Shown here piece after piece: positions 59,665-64,000 of a stretch of 64,000 nucleotides of DNA. The notes under the pieces are model-generated. The model worked only from the letters and a program-made list of their open reading frames with translations. It was not told the DNA's origin and searched no databases. Numbering within the stretch: position 1 is the stretch's first letter; every line of letters begins with the position of its first letter. Position numbers and translations under genes: made by a program. The DNA comes from Paracentrotus lividus (lineage: Eukaryota; Echinodermata; Echinoidea; Camarodonta; Echinidae). The stretch lies in the NCBI GenBank assembly GCA_940671915.1, contig CALNVZ010003432.1, positions 5,915,786 through 5,979,785 of the forward strand. Direction: 5' to 3'.

Positions 59665-62600
59665 TATATATATTATATATATTTTAAAAAATGCTCCAAT
59701 TTTATTGCCCGAAACGGATATTTATTTTGTCCCTTTTCTCGTTGGCCCGGCCAGCCGCTGAGCAGCGCCAGAAGGAACATGCTCTTATCCCCCTCTTGTT
59801 GAACGCCAACAGGAAGCAAGAAATACCATTTTTTAACTGTCTTTTGGTATGACGCGGCCGGGCCGACCGCATGACTCCCGATTATGAGGCGGACGCTCTA
59901 ATCCACTGAGCGCAACAATCGGTTGTCGTTTTTAACACGATACAAAAAATTAGGGTACATGCAGGTTATATGGGCCCCCTAAGCTCATTTGTCCTAATTT
60001 GCATGAAATTAACGAATGACACACTCCGTCTAATCTTTGGTTATATGAATCAATAACTTACTGCTCTAAAACTTTTATTGTGAAGTAAAACAATTATCAC
60101 CAACCCCGCCTGTCTGCAATATTCAAAATGTTGACATCATTACGGCAAGTGCCCATGATACCTGCACATGCAGGTAATATGGGCACAAATGTATTTAATG
60201 GCATGTTTAAAAACATTCAATGGCTCTAACCAGTCTGGAATTTTGCTAAAAATGTTGGAAAAATCATTAACTTTAAAAGATATAATTTGAAATTATAAGA
60301 CGGCCTTCAGTAAATACTTTGACTATATTTTTTCATTTTGTTAATGTATTTTGTATATTATTCTTTTTTTTTATATAATTTAAAAAAAAATCCAATTTTT
60401 ATTATATCTAAGTCAATATAGGCCTACAATAAGTTATTTATTATTAATATTATATACTGTGAATATAGGGTAGATGTAGGGAATACCGGAACAGTAGGGA
60501 ATATCGGACGGTCACCACATGTCCAGCCCTAGCTGCCAACATAGATCAACTGAGTTGAAATAACCGGCATCTATTGGTCAGGTGGTCGGTCTGGGAAGGT
60601 TGAATGCCTGTATTCGACAACAACAAGTGAGAAATCTCCGAGAAAACTACCAACAATCTGTCAAGGTAGGAAATTTTACAGCCGAAAAAATGGCCTGATG
60701 TAAAAATTGAATTTTAAGAGAATGTGATGGTATAAAAAATAGAATTGGGGCATGACCTCTATTTCATGCATTATGGAACATGTGTGGAGGGTGGGCCAAA
60801 CGTGTATGGAGTTTTGCCACTGTACAAAGCCTGTGTATGTGGGGTGGTGTGGTGAAAAGTGCTAGTCAGTCATTTTTGTGTTAGGGAATACCGGACACCA
60901 CATGACGGTTGTTTGTTTTACTTCCGGGTTGAGTTGCAAAGTATGTAGATCATAATAGTAAGTTGGGCATATATATGTTTTTATATTTATGTTGTTAAAT
61001 TGTTTGAACAATTTTGAAATTGTCTATTTCTCTTTATTATTATTGTGATATGTCATGATCTACATGAGATATAAAGTTATTCTGAGTGTTTTGAAAATTT
61101 TGTAGTAAAATGCATATAATCTTCTGAATGGAAAATAATTTTGTTTATAAAATCAATACAAACATGTTAAGTTGATGGTTTACATTCAAATCAGTGCTTC
61201 CAGACAGATCTTTATACAAAAAAAGGGTAAAACATACTGTCCGGTTTTCCTACCCTGTAGGGAATGCCGGACAATTTAACGATGACGTCATTATTTGCAC
61301 ATAACTGCTCAACATATTTGATTACCTCAATTTTTTTGGAAAATAAAGTTGAATGATGTAGCTAAGCAATGAGAATCCTTTTTTGTGATTTTTAATTGTT
61401 TATCATGTGCTAATTAAGCAAATGAGCTTAAAGTTTGGCCGGCATTCCCTACATCTACCCTACGCCAAAAAAATCGTAGCAAAGAGATTGATGCCTTATG
61501 CCAAACTAAGTACCAAGAATCATTTCGCATTTTGGATGTCCCCATAATTACCTGCAGCTAATAGTTGCTGTATCAGGCAAGCACTTCAATGCCACAGTTG
61601 CACCCCTTTCACTAAAACAAATTGACCCTGTACCGCTAGTAATGATCAAATGAACTATAAGCTTACTAAATAATAAATACAAACAATTGAGGTACCCCCT
61701 CAAACACTCTTTCAACGCAATCACATTCTGTGAAATATCAAATTTTACATCAGGTAAAAAAAACTGCCGTAAGTTTTCACCTATACCTTGTTGTTTTTCA
61801 GGCAATTTCCTCAGAGAAAATTTTCGGCATCAGATGCTCTCACAACGATATATTTTCGTATACAGTTTATATGACAACATTATGTGTGCTCACACCGGGG
61901 TTCACCGGTCGACGGGTCACGACATGATTTGCTTTTCAGGTGGCCATATTACCCTGCTTGGCCCATATTACCTGCATGTACTCCTATTGTCTGTCAGACT
62001 TTGTTTAAGATGTACATTCTGAGAAAAATTGATACTATACGTAAGCAAAATTTTATGATATTATATACAGTTTTAAAAATGGTATGTACATGTATATATG
62101 TTGCTTCGTAGCAGTAAATTATGAAGATAATAGTGATATAATTTAATATCCAAATAAAATATACTATACGATTTGCCATAAAGTCTCACATTGCTAAAAC
62201 ACCCAGTTGTAAAACCAAGTTATGCTTACACACGGTGTATCTAATACATTACACACTATACCCCCTGGATTCTTGTCAGAAGTTATAAGTGGAACACTCA
62301 AAGCCCTCATTTTTAACGGTCTTTTCTCAAGTTGATCAAATATTATATCACAAATCAAAATCATACACGGAGCATTATATATCTGGTAGCAAGTATATTT
62401 ATTATTAATATGTCAAATGAACAAAATATGACATTGGTTTCAAATTTATCACACAAGCAGTTGCGTGTGTTCATACCAATGCATGGTTTCTACGTTGGAG
62501 ACAAATGAATAAATTATTGTCTAAATGACAATACGTACTGACATGTTTCTGTTAACGTTTCTTACTGTTCGCGACAATAATTTTAAATGTGCGAAATAAA

Positions 62601-64000
62601 TATCCTATTTTTTTTTGTTTATGTTTTTTTTTTTCAATAAACAACGCAGCGCAATGACTAGAATGTCTCAGATCCCAAGAAATAAATGGCTTAGAAAGAA
62701 AAGCATAATAAAAATATGACAACACATATTATGACATGAATATGAATTTAAGTGTGCGTGCTTACTGGAGGGGGCTGGTGTCGCCACCCACGCCCCCCCT
62801 CGCCCTCTTCCGCCTCTCTTTCTCTCTGTCATTCGTTCCAGTATCTTTTGCTGTGGACATTCATGCCTTATCCTCTCTTTATTTGTATTTGTTAAATGTA
62901 TTACAAGTATTTTCCTCCCCACGTAATGTATAATTCCTATATCGGGAAGTTAATTTTGTATAGATAATAACTAGATTGTTATCATTCTGAAACTACCTCT
63001 TATGGCTTTGGAAATATATCCAACAAAAAGAAATGATTAAGCATGTGACGAGGACTCATTAGTATAATTGATGGGACAGGCGAATTAGAACGTTTCAAAA
63101 AAGTAGACTAAATTTTAGGCAAAATAAACAAGGTTAATTTTTTAAGTTTTTGATCTTATTCCATAAAACAAGTTATGTCATGGTTTCGTTTATATCATGA
63201 GCAGCTGATGGGATGTCACAAGCTCCACAACTTCTTCTGTATTTTATTCATATGAAAACAAATTATTCAATAGTTCTGCTCACAAGGATATAAAAAACAG
63301 GGATGACTCCTTGGTGGAAGTTATTATTATTTTCATTTACTATTTCAATGTAAGGATAGTTTTTCATGCTAAATATCATAATTTATGCAAAAAAGGAAAT
63401 TAATAGGGTTTCATCCAGTGGAAATAGAAAGAAAAAAATACTGGAACTCTGACATCATCCAGCTTTTTCAATTGAATATGTATGAAGACTATTGCAAGAA
63501 CTGTTTTCGAAAATTTTTCAACTGTAAGGACATTAATACTTTTTTTTTCATCCGAATTTTAATGAAATTTTCAAGTGTTTTGCTTATATTTTATTTTTCT
63601 TTTCAAACATTCTAATTATGGGCCTGACATGCTGGAGCCCTTATTAAAGTGCCTCGTAAATTCCTTAATCGCTGTCTTGAATCAGAAAAGGAATGGTCGA
63701 CGTTAACAATTATATATATAATTCAATTAAATATTTGTAACCAAAATATAAAACCCGGCACATCATATTAAATTTACTCTAAGCAAGTATAAAATGTAAC
63801 AAGGGTGGGCGCCAATTTAATTCTGTATGAGTAATAATGGTTCTAGACACCATCCGAATTCTCTTAATTACAATAATCGTAGTTAATTATAGAAATAGTA
63901 ATCTGGGGTATGTATAATGCTGCTAAGCTAATGTAACCCTCACCCTATTAAATCGGAACAAAGAGTTACGTATCTATTAAGGCATGGGATCCGAGTTGAA
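59640..64000. repeat. Giant inverted repeat, right arm (error-rich copy)
   Basis: This is the reverse complement of the left arm through to the window end, where TTCAACTCGGATCCCATGCC mirrors 55249. Differences are mostly single-base indels and scattered substitutions. The mirrored SINE (about 59690-59935) has a broken B box, and the mirrored element ends at about 59952, 60470, 61440-61465 and 61964 carry changes absent from the left arm. The arm probably continues past the window. Confidence 0.92.

Noticed and set aside
61687-62022. 111-aa frame in the right arm resembling 57106-57381
   Set aside because: The similarity is due to the inverted repeat. The mirrored frame is broken differently, with no domain or codon evidence.

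Overview
This window is AT-rich animal nuclear DNA. It has phase-compatible introns with GT/AG borders, tRNA-derived SINEs, CR1-like and other LINE pieces, a Ty3/gypsy LTR element, a DIRS-type element, and many short foldback DNA transposons. The repertoire (HQDWFDxNN-type LINE, DIRS, ZU5-UPA-Death gene) suggests a marine invertebrate deuterostome. A sea urchin or other echinoderm is my best guess, but nothing here proves it.

The one gene I can support is on the + strand from about 3.5 to 34.7 kb. Eight exons (3516-3833, 22757-22986, 25040-25171, 25985-26135, 26454-26502, 28265-28386, 30484-30532, 34463-34739) join in one frame into a 441-residue C-terminal protein: ZU5 domain, UPA domain, a Ser/Pro/basic linker, then a Death domain ending at a TAA stop. 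This is the architecture of the UNC5 cytoplasmic region, PIDD1 and UNC5CL. The 5' end was not found. Exons 5 and 7 are both 49 nt, share phase and sequence, and look like an exon duplication.

Intron 1 (19 kb) is a transposon graveyard. A short dispersed repeat is split by about 6.9 kb of insertions. These include a 5.5-kb DIRS element with terminal repeats and a textbook internal complementary region, and a 0.94-kb TA-flanked element sits inside the DIRS element. Further along come a decayed LINE, foldback MITEs, and a gypsy element with 167/165-bp LTRs and 5-bp target duplications that lacks integrase. The later introns hold more nested foldbacks, including two copies of a 0.8-kb family, one inside a Tc1-like foldback.

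From 34.7 to 55 kb no convincing gene was found. This part holds possible 3' UTR, LINE tails, a 1-kb homopurine block with a 382-bp higher-order period, a SINE with a long tetranucleotide tail, a ~60-bp minisatellite, microsatellites, and two open stretches on the minus strand that might be exons.

From 55.25 kb to the window end the sequence is a giant inverted repeat (arms at least 4.3 kb) centred on a self-complementary MITE and a 25-N gap. The right arm looks like an error-rich copy of the left, and the sequence on the two sides of the gap overlaps, so an assembly artefact is the leading explanation. The left arm contains two related ~1-kb TA-inserting families, one nested in the other, each with several internal copies of its own terminal motif.
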